A stretch of 64,000 nucleotides of DNA from Bacteroidales bacterium. GTDB lineage: Bacteria; Bacteroidota; Bacteroidia; Bacteroidales; Paludibacteraceae. Every line of letters starts with the position of its first letter. Within the stretch, counting starts at the first letter, position 1. The stretch is from assembly GCA_012837935.1 (NCBI GenBank), contig DUQG01000008.1, forward strand, positions 89,395 to 153,394, in the 5' to 3' direction. The notes under the pieces are model-generated. The model was given only the letters and a program-made list of their open reading frames with translations, ran no database searches and was not told the DNA's origin. The position numbers and the translations under genes were made by a program. Below, piece after piece: positions 39,410 to 53,061 of this stretch.

Positions 39410-40435
39410 ATGAAAGCATTAGTAAAATCAAAACCGGAAAAAGGCATCTGGATGGAAGATGTTCCAATTCCGGAAATAGGAATCAATGATGTCCTTATCA
39501 AAATAAAGAAAACAGCCATTTGTGGTACGGATTTGCATATTTACAAATGGGACGATTGGGCACAAAAAACCATTCAAACCCCGATGACAATCGGACACGA
39601 ATATGTAGGTGAAGTGGTTGAAATTGGTGCCGGAGTGAAAAATGTAAAAGTGGGCGACCGTGTTACAGGTGAAGGACATATTGCTTGCGGATATTGTCGT
39701 AACTGTCGTCGTGGAAAGCTGCACGTCTGTGAAAATACCATTGGCGTAGGTGTGAACCGTGATGGTGCTTTTGCAGAATATCTATCAATACCTGCTGCTA
39801 ACGTGGTACATCTTGATGATCGTATTTCGGATGAAGTAGCTTCCATTATGGATCCATTCGGGAATGCTACACATACAGCTCTTTCTTTTCCATTAATTGG
39901 CGAAGATGTGCTGATTACGGGTGCCGGACTTATCGGAACAATGGCTACGGGAATTTGCCGATTTGCAGGTGCAAGATATATTGTAGTAAGTGATTTCAGC
40001 GACTATCGTTTGGATATTGCCAAGAAAATGGGTGCTACACTTACCGTAAATCCATCAAAAGGCGAAACCATTGAAGATGCTATTAAGCAATTAAGAATGA
40101 GAGGTTTTGATGTGGGACTGGAAATGTCGGGTGCACCGTCAGCCTTCAATGATATGGTGAGAAATATGTACAACGGTTCTAAAATTTCACTTTTGGGTAT
40201 CTTACCGAACCATACTACCGTTGATTGGAATCAAATTATTTTCAAAGCATTGACTTTAAAAGGAATTTATGGTCGTGAAATGTGGGAAACTTGGTATCAG
40301 ATGGAACAAATGTTGATTAGCGGATTTGATTTGTCGCCGGTAATAACCCACCGTTTCAGCATCGATGAGTTCCAAAAAGGCTTTGATGTAATGGAAACAG
40401 GACAGTGCGGAAAAGTAATTCTAAGCTGGGACTAA
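39410..40435 (+). CDS. tdh: L-threonine 3-dehydrogenase
   Basis: Zinc MDR fold; [46 protein letters not shown]. Confidence 0.95.
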   Translation: MKALVKSKPEKGIWMEDVPIPEIGINDVLIKIKKTAICGTDLHIYKWDDWAQKTIQTPMTIGHEYVGEVVEIGAGVKNVKVGDRVTGEGHIACGYCRNCRRGKLHVCENTIGVGVNRDGAFAEYLSIPAANVVHLDDRISDEVASIMDPFGNATHTALSFPLIGEDVLITGAGLIGTMATGICRFAGARYIVVSDFSDYRLDIAKKMGATLTVNPSKGETIEDAIKQLRMRGFDVGLEMSGAPSAFNDMVRNMYNGSKISLLGILPNHTTVDWNQIIFKALTLKGIYGREMWETWYQMEQMLISGFDLSPVITHRFSIDEFQKGFDVMETGQCGKVILSWD

Positions 40436-40458
40436 TCCAACATTGATACTAATAAAAA

Positions 40459-40498
40459 CAAAAGAGGCTGTCTCAAAAAATAAAGACAACCTCTTTTG
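40459..40498. terminator. Hairpin between convergent tdh and RHH gene
   Basis: CAAAAGAGG.TGTCT...AGACA.CCTCTTTTG. Confidence 0.7.
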
Positions 40499-40527
40499 CT
40501 TTTTAAAATTTTCTGAAATTGATAGCA

Positions 40528-40692
40528 CTAATTTTTTGGTTTTCTTTTGCTTTTAGTCAAAGCTTGGTCTAACAGATAGAGTATCTGTCCGTTGGTGCTA
40601 CGAAATTCATCTGCAGCCCATTTCTCTATCGCATCCATTGTTTCTTTTTCAATGCGAAGAACGAAAGTTTTTATTTTCTTTTCTTTTGTCAC
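40528..40692 (-). CDS. Small Arc/CopG-like ribbon-helix-helix protein (54 aa, GTG start); absent from the ORF track
   Basis: Manual translation VTKEKKIKTFVLRIEKETMDAIEKWAADEFRSTNGQILYLLDQALTKSKRKPKN*; begins 2 nt after the SPFH stop. Confidence 0.7.
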   Translation of the reverse strand: MTKEKKIKTFVLRIEKETMDAIEKWAADEFRSTNGQILYLLDQALTKSKRKPKN

Positions 40693-40694
40693 GC

Positions 40695-41669
40695 TTATTG
40701 ATACAGTGTGCCTGAATTAATAATAGGTTGAGCATTTTCTTGTCCACAAAGCACTACCATCAAATTGCTTACCATAGCCGCTTTTTTATCATCGTCCAAT
40801 TCTATAATACCGTCATTGGCAAATTTCTTCAATGCAATTTTTACCATTCCAACAGCACCTTCAACAATCTTTTCTCTTGCTGCAATAATAGCACCGGCTT
40901 GTTGGCGACGAAGCATTACGGCTGCAATTTCAGGTGCGTAGGCTATGTAATTAATTCTTGCCTCCAATACTTCTATTCCTGCAATGCTCAGTCGTTCGTT
41001 GATTTGATGCTCAAGCAAGTCATTAATTTCTTCACCACCGGATCGAAGTGTTAAAGTGTTGTTCTTTGCGTCATCGCTACTCATATGGTCATAAGGATAC
41101 ATTCCGGCAACGTTACGCAATGCAGCTTCACTTTGAATTTGTACAAAATTTTCATAAGCCTTCATTTTTGTATTAACGTTATCTATGTTACTGCCTACAG
41201 CAGCAGATGCCATTGATGCATTGTCAATGTCAAATGACGCTTTATAGGTATCTACCACTTTCCAAACTACTACCATACCAATTAAAATTGGATTTCCTGA
41301 TTTGTCGTTTACCTTAATAGGTTCTGCATCAAGATTTCTGGCTCGAAGAGTCAGTTTTTTCTTTGAATAAAAAGGATTAACCCAAAAAAATCCATTGTCT
41401 TTCACAGTGCCTTCATACTTTCCGAAAAACAGCATTACACGTGCCTCATTAGGCTCTATCTGCATATATCCGTTAAATGCAATGAGGCTACAAATAAAAA
41501 GCAAAATACATAAAATAATGTAAAATGCGGTTAAACCACTACTTAAATGGATATTCTCTACAGTCCAAACGAACAGAACGACTGTTGCAACAATAAATAA
41601 TAGATTGAAAATAATCATTGGAATGCCCGGAAGTTTTATCCCGGCAAATTCTACTTCTTGTGTTTTCAT
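40695..41669 (-). CDS. SPFH/band-7 domain protein
   Basis: Two N-terminal TMs then GNPILIGMVVVWKVVDTYKASFDIDN...INERLSIAGIEVLEARINYIAYAPEIAAVMLRRQQAGAIIAAREKIVEGAVGMV. Confidence 0.9.
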   Translation of the reverse strand: MKTQEVEFAGIKLPGIPMIIFNLLFIVATVVLFVWTVENIHLSSGLTAFYIILCILLFICSLIAFNGYMQIEPNEARVMLFFGKYEGTVKDNGFFWVNPFYSKKKLTLRARNLDAEPIKVNDKSGNPILIGMVVVWKVVDTYKASFDIDNASMASAAVGSNIDNVNTKMKAYENFVQIQSEAALRNVAGMYPYDHMSSDDAKNNTLTLRSGGEEINDLLEHQINERLSIAGIEVLEARINYIAYAPEIAAVMLRRQQAGAIIAAREKIVEGAVGMVKIALKKFANDGIIELDDDKKAAMVSNLMVVLCGQENAQPIINSGTLYQ

Positions 41670-41893
41670 GTTTTTGAAATTTTTATTGTGAAAAATTATT
41701 ATTATAATATCAAAATGATATCACAAAGATATTGACTAAAAATGAAAAATCCAAATAATTTTCAAAATATTTTACGATAATAAGGAATTTTACTAATTTG
41801 CAATCTAAAGTCTTTTGGCAGATAATAAGTCATTCAAAATTTGAACTTAATGAACAAAAAATAGCTTTATATAATTTAGAAAATCATACAAAT

Positions 41894-41930
41894 AAAAAAT
41901 CCCGTCTGAAGCTTTCGGACGGGATTTTTT
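41894..41930. terminator. Terminator downstream of beta-galactosidase gene
   Basis: AAAAAATCCCGTC...GACGGGATTTTTT. Confidence 0.75.
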
Positions 41931-41953
41931 ATGGTTTTATTTCAAAAAGAAAT

Positions 41954-46348
<4,395 letters not shown>

Positions 46349-46513
46349 TTATGGGGTACAAAGATAAGCTAAATTATTGATTTATAGCTAAAATGATGGA
46401 AAGTTTAACATTTGTAGTACCTCGTGCGGACTTATCTATCTATCAGTTTAATAGGTTTTTTTTTGTCGTAGTTAGTGAGTTGGTCAGGACGTGATAAATA
46501 AAAACTAATGTTT

Positions 46514-47683
46514 TTACTTCCACTTTACTCTGTGATTTTTTTTGCCAAATACAAGGATAAAGCTTGAAATCAACGGTAAAATTGTGTCGAAAAATGGAAC
46601 AGTAAGATAAAATTTTCTTTCACCCAAGATGCCGGCTGATTTATTAATCACATAAATTTGCAATCCGTAACGAAGTAGAAATAGAAAAACTGTGCTGCCG
46701 AGCAATATCCAATTAAATGAAAGCAAACCGAAAACAACAAGCGCTATACAGGCAGCATAAAAGAAAGCTCTGGAAATAGGCTCGACTGCTAAGCGAAGTT
46801 TACTTTTGCAGTTGTAGTAATTGGACACAGAAAGGTGTCTTTCTTTTTGGTAGTACCAATTTCGGAAAGTAGTTTTCGGCTCAGACCAAGTTACGCTTTC
46901 TGAGTCAACCTCAATCGCAGTGTTTTCAGAAGTTGCGCCACGGTTTACAAGCAAGTCGTCATCGCCGGAAATAAGGTTGAGCGATGAGGCGAAGCCTTTC
47001 ATATTGAAAAAGGTTTCTTTGTGATATGCCAAATTACGCCCGACACCCATATATGGACGTTTTGCAGCAGCCATTCCCAAATACTGAATAGCAATAAAAA
47101 GCGTATCAAACTTGATTAGTCTATTCAGAAAACCTTTTTTACGTAAATAGCCGCCATAGCCAAGCACAAATTCTTTTTCGGGTGAAAAGTTTCGGGCAAT
47201 AGTAGAGAGCCAGTTTTCGCCTTCAGGCATACAATCCGCATCGGTAAAGACGAGTAAGTTGTACTTTGCTGCTTTGATACCGAGTGTCAGACCAAGTTTT
47301 TTTGTGCTTATATTGGAAGCACCGGCAGGAACAAAAGTTGTTCGAAGATGATTGTACTTTTTGGTCATTAAAGAAAGAAAATCTGCAGTGTCATCCGTAG
47401 AGCCGTCATTCACTACAATCACTTCGTATTCAGGATGTTTCTGTTCAAGGACAAAAGGCAGGAATTTTTGAAGGTTTTCAACCTCATCACGCGCACAAAT
47501 AATAACAGAAACTGGTTCTTGCGTTTCAGAAAAAATCACTTTGTTTTTTTCGATCTTTTTGTTGTGGCGAATTATACCCATAAAATAGCGGATATAATAA
47601 TAAAGCTGTACGAAAAGCGCAATTACTAAAACAACAAAAAGTGCGATGTCAAGGTATGAAAAGTAAAATCCAAAAAGTTCCAT
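46514..47683 (-). CDS. Membrane glycosyltransferase family 2
   Basis: PVSVIICARDEVENLQKFLP, EVIVVNDGSTDDTADFL, FTDADCMP; C-terminal TMs. Confidence 0.9.
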   Translation of the reverse strand: MELFGFYFSYLDIALFVVLVIALFVQLYYYIRYFMGIIRHNKKIEKNKVIFSETQEPVSVIICARDEVENLQKFLPFVLEQKHPEYEVIVVNDGSTDDTADFLSLMTKKYNHLRTTFVPAGASNISTKKLGLTLGIKAAKYNLLVFTDADCMPEGENWLSTIARNFSPEKEFVLGYGGYLRKKGFLNRLIKFDTLFIAIQYLGMAAAKRPYMGVGRNLAYHKETFFNMKGFASSLNLISGDDDLLVNRGATSENTAIEVDSESVTWSEPKTTFRNWYYQKERHLSVSNYYNCKSKLRLAVEPISRAFFYAACIALVVFGLLSFNWILLGSTVFLFLLRYGLQIYVINKSAGILGERKFYLTVPFFDTILPLISSFILVFGKKNHRVKWK

Positions 47684-47727
47684 TAAAAAATCTTCTAATT
47701 TATCTAATTAAGAGAATATGCAAATGT

Positions 47728-48888
47728 TTATTTTAATTCGTCCGATGTTACGGATTTAGGCAGTTGTCGGCAGTTGTATTGCGATGCCATTGTTTCCCCA
47801 TAAGCTCCGGCAGTTCGGATGGCAAAAATATCACCTCGTTTTGTTTTGTTCAGTTCGAAATTTTTAGCAAACACATCCGAGGACTCGCAGATAGGACCTA
47901 CCACGTCATAAATTTCTGTTTCTTTGTCGGAAGTTAAGTTCTCAATCCGATGATAAGCGTCGTATAGTGCAGGACGGATAAGTTCGGTCATACCGGCATC
48001 AAGAATGACAAAGTTTTTGCTTGTTCCCTCTTTTACGTATAAAACTCTGGAAATGAGGCTGCCACATTGTGCTACAATGGAACGTCCTAATTCGAAATGC
48101 AATATTTGCTCCGGTCTTAACGGTAAATGGTCGCGAAAAGTTTTGAAGTAGGTTTCAAATTCGGGAATAGGGAAATGATTAGGATGTCCGTAATTAACTC
48201 CAAGTCCTCCTCCCACGTTGATATGTTTTACATGAATATCTCTTTTACTAAAAAAGTTTTGCACTTCATGAATTCTCACACAAAGATTGTGATAATCCGT
48301 CATATCCGTTATTTGCGAACCAATATGAAAATGTAAACCAATCAACTCAATGTTTTTCAGCGTTGGTAGTAAGTCAATTGCATTACCTAACTCTTCTCGG
48401 TTGATGCCGAATTTATCCTCAGCACTTCCGGTAGAAATATACTTGTGTGTGCTAGTAGCCACATCCGGATTTACACGTAATGCTATGCGGGCTTTTTTGT
48501 TTTTGGCTGTTGCTAGTTCGTTTATAACTTCCAGTTCGGCGGTTGATTCTACGTTAAAGCAAAATATATCGTGCTCTAAGGCTAAATTTATCTCCCAGTC
48601 TGCTTTTCCCACTCCGGCAAAAACTATTTTTGACGCAGGAAATCCGGCATTGACAGCAGCTTGAATTTCACCGCCACTTACGCAGTCAGCTCCCAATTCC
48701 GCATCTTTTATGATTGCCAAAAGTGCTGGATTTACATTGGCTTTCAATGCGTAATGTACTACATAGTTTTCGGGTAGCTTCAATACTTTTATCTCGTTTA
48801 GTGTTTTACGAAGCACATCCAAATCGTAGTAATAAAAAGGGGTGCGGATATTTTGAAATTTATCCGTCGGATATTTTGCTTTAATCAT
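47728..48888 (-). CDS. lysA: Diaminopimelate decarboxylase
   Basis: VHYALKANVNPALLAII, LHFHIGSQITD, HINVGGGLGVNYGHP, PICESSDVFAKN. Confidence 0.94.
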   Translation of the reverse strand: MIKAKYPTDKFQNIRTPFYYYDLDVLRKTLNEIKVLKLPENYVVHYALKANVNPALLAIIKDAELGADCVSGGEIQAAVNAGFPASKIVFAGVGKADWEINLALEHDIFCFNVESTAELEVINELATAKNKKARIALRVNPDVATSTHKYISTGSAEDKFGINREELGNAIDLLPTLKNIELIGLHFHIGSQITDMTDYHNLCVRIHEVQNFFSKRDIHVKHINVGGGLGVNYGHPNHFPIPEFETYFKTFRDHLPLRPEQILHFELGRSIVAQCGSLISRVLYVKEGTSKNFVILDAGMTELIRPALYDAYHRIENLTSDKETEIYDVVGPICESSDVFAKNFELNKTKRGDIFAIRTAGAYGETMASQYNCRQLPKSVTSDELK

Positions 48889-48910
48889 TTTATGAGAAAT
48901 GTGTTTTTAA

Positions 48911-49077
48911 CGTTATCTTGACTTTTGCAAAACAATAGCAAACATAGAAAAAATATACATATTCTCTTCTCGTGGTTTCGCTATCCGCCTATGTCGGACA
49001 AGTTGTTCTCGGAAAACAATAAAAAATGCTCATACATTTAAACTATTGTTTTCTATGTTTTAAAAGTCGAAACGAGT
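48911..49077 (-). repeat. Long-hairpin dispersed element, copy C (apex replaced)
   Basis: Reverse complement starts AACTCGTTTCGACTTTTAAAACATAGAAAACAATAG and ends CTATGTTTGCTATTGTTTTGCAAAAGTCAAGATAACG. Confidence 0.85.
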
Positions 49078-49084
49078 TCTTTAA

Positions 49085-49117
49085 AAAACCGATGAGTTTA
49101 TTTTGCTCATCGGTTTT
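49085..49117 (-). terminator. lysC terminator
   Basis: AAAACCGATGAG...CTCATCGGTTTT next to the lysC stop. Confidence 0.75.
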
Positions 49118-49121
49118 GCTT

Positions 49122-50435
49122 TTAGTCGAAAATCGCTTCACTAAGCAAGTTAAGAGCTTTTTTCTTGTCTTCTGCTTTTATTAATAATGAGATGTTGTAG
49201 TTACTTCCACCGTAAGAAATCATTCGCACAGGAATATCTTTCAGTGCATTAATAACTTTGGCTTGGAAACCGACTAATTCATACTCTAAATCTCCTACAA
49301 CACAGATAATTACCATGTCTTCATCTACAGTAACCGTTCCGAATTTTTTCAGGTCATCAACAATTTCGTTTAGTTTTCGTTTGTTGTCTATAGTTACAGA
49401 AACTCCCACCTCAGAAGTGGTAATCATATCAATCGGGGTTTGATTGCTTTCGAAAATTTCAAAAACTTTACGCAAAAAACCGTATGCCAGAAGCATGTGT
49501 CCGGATTTGATTTTTATAGCTGTGATGCCATCTTTGGCAGCTACAGCTTCGATTATACCTTTAACTCTTTTGTTGGAAATTAATGTTCCGGGTGCACTTG
49601 GGTCCATCGTGTTAAGCAGACGAACCGGAATATTGTGTAGTTTTGCCGGCAAAATGCAAGTTGGGTGCAAAATTTTAGCACCGAAATAAGCCAACTCTGC
49701 AGCCTCTTCAAAATGTAACATCGGAACCGGTTTTGTGCCTTCCACGTAGCGTGGGTCGTTGTTGTGCATACCATCAATGTCCGTCCAGATTTGGATTTCT
49801 TTGGCTTTGATAGCAGCGCCAATCAAGGAAGCTGAGTAATCGCTTCCGCCGCGTTGCAGATTGTCAATCTCACCGTAAAAATTACGACAAATATAACCCT
49901 GAGTGATGTAAATGTCTTTTCCGGGATTTTCGACAAGGATGCTATTTAGATTTTCAGTAATAAAAGCGGTATCCGGCTCATTGTTTTTATCAATTCGCAT
50001 ATAATCCAAAGCAGGCAGCAATGCACTATTTGCACCAATTTCTTCCAAATAAAGTTGGAACATATTGGTAGAAAGCAACTCGCCTTGTGCTAAAATGGCT
50101 TTTTCTTCAAAAATAGTAAATACATGCTTTGAGAATGAGCGAAGATAGTCGAAAATTGAGTGGACAATTTCTGTCGATTTGGTTTTATATTCCGTTTTTT
50201 CGTAAAGTTCGTTGATAACGTCCGTGTATTGATGCTCGAGCATATTGATTTTTTCCAATGCACCCGCGGTATTGTTTTTGTAAAAATAATCGGCAATTTC
50301 AACTAAACTATTGGTTGTGCCGGACATGGCGGACAGTACTACTAGGTTTTTCTCACCGTTCATAATTAGCTTAGCTACTTGCTTCATGCGCTCTGCTGAA
50401 CCTACCGATGTGCCACCGAATTTTAAGACTTTCAT
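49122..50435 (-). CDS. lysC: Aspartate kinase
   Basis: MKVLKFGGTSVGSAERM, GGSDYSASLIGAAI, two ACT-like domains. Confidence 0.94.
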   Translation of the reverse strand: MKVLKFGGTSVGSAERMKQVAKLIMNGEKNLVVLSAMSGTTNSLVEIADYFYKNNTAGALEKINMLEHQYTDVINELYEKTEYKTKSTEIVHSIFDYLRSFSKHVFTIFEEKAILAQGELLSTNMFQLYLEEIGANSALLPALDYMRIDKNNEPDTAFITENLNSILVENPGKDIYITQGYICRNFYGEIDNLQRGGSDYSASLIGAAIKAKEIQIWTDIDGMHNNDPRYVEGTKPVPMLHFEEAAELAYFGAKILHPTCILPAKLHNIPVRLLNTMDPSAPGTLISNKRVKGIIEAVAAKDGITAIKIKSGHMLLAYGFLRKVFEIFESNQTPIDMITTSEVGVSVTIDNKRKLNEIVDDLKKFGTVTVDEDMVIICVVGDLEYELVGFQAKVINALKDIPVRMISYGGSNYNISLLIKAEDKKKALNLLSEAIFD

Positions 50436-50607
50436 TTTGCTGAAAAATTAAAGTTACGTAAAAATAAATTTTGACTGCAAATGTAACACTTTTTTACGAA
50501 TAAATGGGAATGAGAAAGGAAAATATCGGGTGTTGGAAGTTGGATGCCAGATGTTCTTTTATAGGTTGATGCGTTTGGGTGTTATTAGGTGGTTATATTT
50601 AATTGAT

Positions 50608-50641
50608 TACGAGCAACGCGAAATAATTCGTGTTGCTCGTA
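50608..50641. terminator. Hairpin downstream of TonB-domain lipoprotein gene
   Basis: TACGAGCAAC.CGAA-ATAA-TTCG.GTTGCTCGTA. Confidence 0.5.
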
Positions 50642-50748
50642 GTTTTATTGAAGGTAAAAACAATCTTTCTACTGTGTCCAATTTTCGGCGGATGTTTCTG
50701 AAATTACTAGAATAAGTGCAGAACTTCAACAGTAGAGCCTTTATTGTT

Positions 50749-51186
50749 TTAGTTCGTTTTTGGTTGATTGCCGCCAAGTCTAAAGTCAATTGGTATCGTG
50801 TATCTGGTTTTTACAGCTTTTCCTTTAAGTATGCCGGGATTCCATTTGGGCATGGCATTGATTACTCGGATGGCTTCTGCATCTAGGCTTGGGTCAATAC
50901 CACGAATGATTCTCGGGTTAATTGCTTTACCTTTTTCATCCACTATAAACTGGACGAGAACTTTACCTTGGATATTGTTCTCTTTTGCAACTGCGGGATA
51001 TTTAGTTGTTTCTGATAAAAATTTGTACATTGCAGCGTCACCACCTACAAATGTCGGTCGAGTATCCACCATGTCGTAAATTGTATCATCCTTTTGAGTT
51101 TCGGTAGCAACTTTAAGTCCACGACAACTGCCAAACGTAAATGCTAAAATCACTGTCAATACAGTGTAAGTAAATGTTTTTCTCAT
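50749..51186 (-). CDS. TonB C-terminal-domain lipoprotein
   Basis: True start judged at 51186 (MRKTFTYTVLTVILAFTFGSC lipobox); the 335-aa track ORF would run through tRNA-His. C-terminus YPAVAKENNIQGKVLVQFIVDEKGKAINPRIIRGIDPSLDAEAIRVINAMPKW. Confidence 0.85.
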   Translation of the reverse strand: MRKTFTYTVLTVILAFTFGSCRGLKVATETQKDDTIYDMVDTRPTFVGGDAAMYKFLSETTKYPAVAKENNIQGKVLVQFIVDEKGKAINPRIIRGIDPSLDAEAIRVINAMPKWNPGILKGKAVKTRYTIPIDFRLGGNQPKTN

Positions 51187-51478
51187 TTCTTTTATTGTTA
51201 ATTGGTTTGTAATAAAGTTAAATGTAGGATGTTTTTTTATTAAATAAAACTTGCAGCAAAAGTACAAATAAATATTGATGTAGAACCTACACTTTTTTTG
51301 ATAGTTTCTTAAAAAAAGCAAATAGAGTCGTGGCTTGGTGGGCGTATTGTAGCTTTTTACAATCCAATAACCGACTGTTGGCAAAAGAATAGAGATGACT
51401 TTTGGGTAAATCCGAAATGATTTCAGTATTTTTGCAAAACAAAAAAGGAAATTCATCGCTGAACTTCCCTTTTCAAAG

Positions 51479-51553
<75 letters not shown>

Positions 51554-51627
51554 GTGTTTTTTGTGGGTGCAAAGATAATGCGGATTTTAGAAATATGCAA
51601 ATTTATCATCAAATTTAGAAAAATTAA

Positions 51628-52314
51628 ATGGCTAAATTTTTTATACAAAACGAAAAACTTGATAATCAAATAAAAGAGATACGATTTCGGATATACAACA
51701 CGATGAATGGCGTTGTGTCCGATTCGATGCGTGAGAAAGGAATCGTTTACGAACAAAATTACGGCGTTGACTTGCCGAAAATTAAAGGATTAGCTGAGCG
51801 GTATGTTCCAAACTATGACCTTGCCATGCGACTTTGGGCACTGCAAATAAGAGAAACGATGATTTTGGCTACTTTGCTGATGCCTATGGAAGAGTTCACT
51901 GCAGAAGAAGCTGACAAGTGGTTAAAAGAAGTGAATAACATTGAACTTGCCGAGCAAATATCCATGAATTTGCTGGCTAAAACCGATTTCGCTACCGAGT
52001 TTTCTTTGAAAAATGCTCAATCGGATGATTTTTGGCAAAAAATTACCGGATTTACCCTTGCTGCTCGAATTTGGAAGAAATTCAATGAAGAAGAGCAAGT
52101 TGAAGTGATACAAGCAACACTAAAAAATGCCGATACGGAAGAGTTTTTGCTTTATAAAGTCGTAGCGGTATTGCTTGCACGCCTGTGTCGTAGAGGGGAA
52201 AAGGAAGCTAAAGAAATTCTGGAATTAGTAGCTGATTTTGAGCATTCCGGTCAAAAATCCAAGCAGTATATTTTTAATGAAATTCGGAATGAAATATATT
52301 TTTTGAATTTTTAA
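51628..52314 (+). CDS. AlkD-like DNA alkylation-repair family protein (HEAT-like)
   Basis: YGVDLPKIKGLAERYVPNYDLAMRLWALQIRETMILATLLMP pattern. Confidence 0.72.
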   Translation: MAKFFIQNEKLDNQIKEIRFRIYNTMNGVVSDSMREKGIVYEQNYGVDLPKIKGLAERYVPNYDLAMRLWALQIRETMILATLLMPMEEFTAEEADKWLKEVNNIELAEQISMNLLAKTDFATEFSLKNAQSDDFWQKITGFTLAARIWKKFNEEEQVEVIQATLKNADTEEFLLYKVVAVLLARLCRRGEKEAKEILELVADFEHSGQKSKQYIFNEIRNEIYFLNF

Positions 52315-52359
52315 TAGATTAAGTCGTCTAAAAGTAGTATTTTTGTTTGTTTTTTAGAA

Positions 52360-52545
52360 AGTTATCTTGACTTTTTAAAAACAGTAGTAAACATAGAGAA
52401 AATTGTGCTCATTCTCTTGATTTCGGAAACATAGAGAAAAAAATCGAAGATTTTTTTAAACTATGTTCTCGAAATTCTATAAAAAACGGAAAACAAAGTC
52501 AAATATTAAACTATTGTTCTCTATGTTTTAAAAGTTAAGATGAGC
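52360..52545 (-). repeat. Long-hairpin dispersed element, copy D (diverged)
   Basis: AGTTATCTTGACTTTTTAAAAACAGTAGTAAACATAG...ACTATTGTTCTCTATGTTTTAAAAGTTAAGATGAGC. Confidence 0.8.
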
Positions 52546-52580
52546 TCAATTCTAAGAAAAGCTTTTGAAGTGGAGGATTT

Positions 52581-53033
52581 ATGAAAGATGATTATTCGCT
52601 GGATGCGGTAAAAGATATTTTCACAAAATATTTGGCGGAGAGAAAGCACCGTCGCACGCCGGAACGTTTCGCGATTTTGGAGCGTATCTACTCGTATGAT
52701 GGACATTTTAATGCGGAAATCCTTTATAATGCGATGAAGGAAGAGTATCGTGTGAGCCTTGCTACTGTTTACAATACGTTGGAATTGCTTTTGGATTGTA
52801 AGCTGATAGTGAAGCATCAGTTTGGCGACCAGATAGCTCAGTACGAAAAAACCTTTGGTGGCGTGGTTCATAATCATTTGGTCTGTACAAAATGTGGAAA
52901 GGTCAAGGAATTTTCCGACAAAAAAATCAGAACTGCCATCCAAAATAAGAAATTTGTGCATTTTGATACTTCGCACTATTCGCTTTACCTTTATGGGGTG
53001 TGTAGTAAGTGCAAAACAAGTAAGAAAAAATAA
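52581..53033 (+). CDS. Fur-family transcriptional regulator
   Basis: RRTPERFAILERIYSYDGHFNAEILYNAMKEEYRVSLATVYNTLELL, HNHLVCTKCGKVKEF, CSKC. Confidence 0.92.
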   Translation: MKDDYSLDAVKDIFTKYLAERKHRRTPERFAILERIYSYDGHFNAEILYNAMKEEYRVSLATVYNTLELLLDCKLIVKHQFGDQIAQYEKTFGGVVHNHLVCTKCGKVKEFSDKKIRTAIQNKKFVHFDTSHYSLYLYGVCSKCKTSKKK

Positions 53034-53061
53034 TTTTATAAGCTATAAATATTGATATTCA

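Noticed and set aside
48889-49121. Lysine riboswitch between lysC and lysA
   Set aside because: The structured region is explained by the dispersed hairpin element, which also occurs at three loci unrelated to lysine; no L-box features recognised.
50530-50715. 61-aa plus-strand ORF in the lysC/TonB gap
   Set aside because: Contains a heptamer patch and a terminator-like hairpin; no conserved features.
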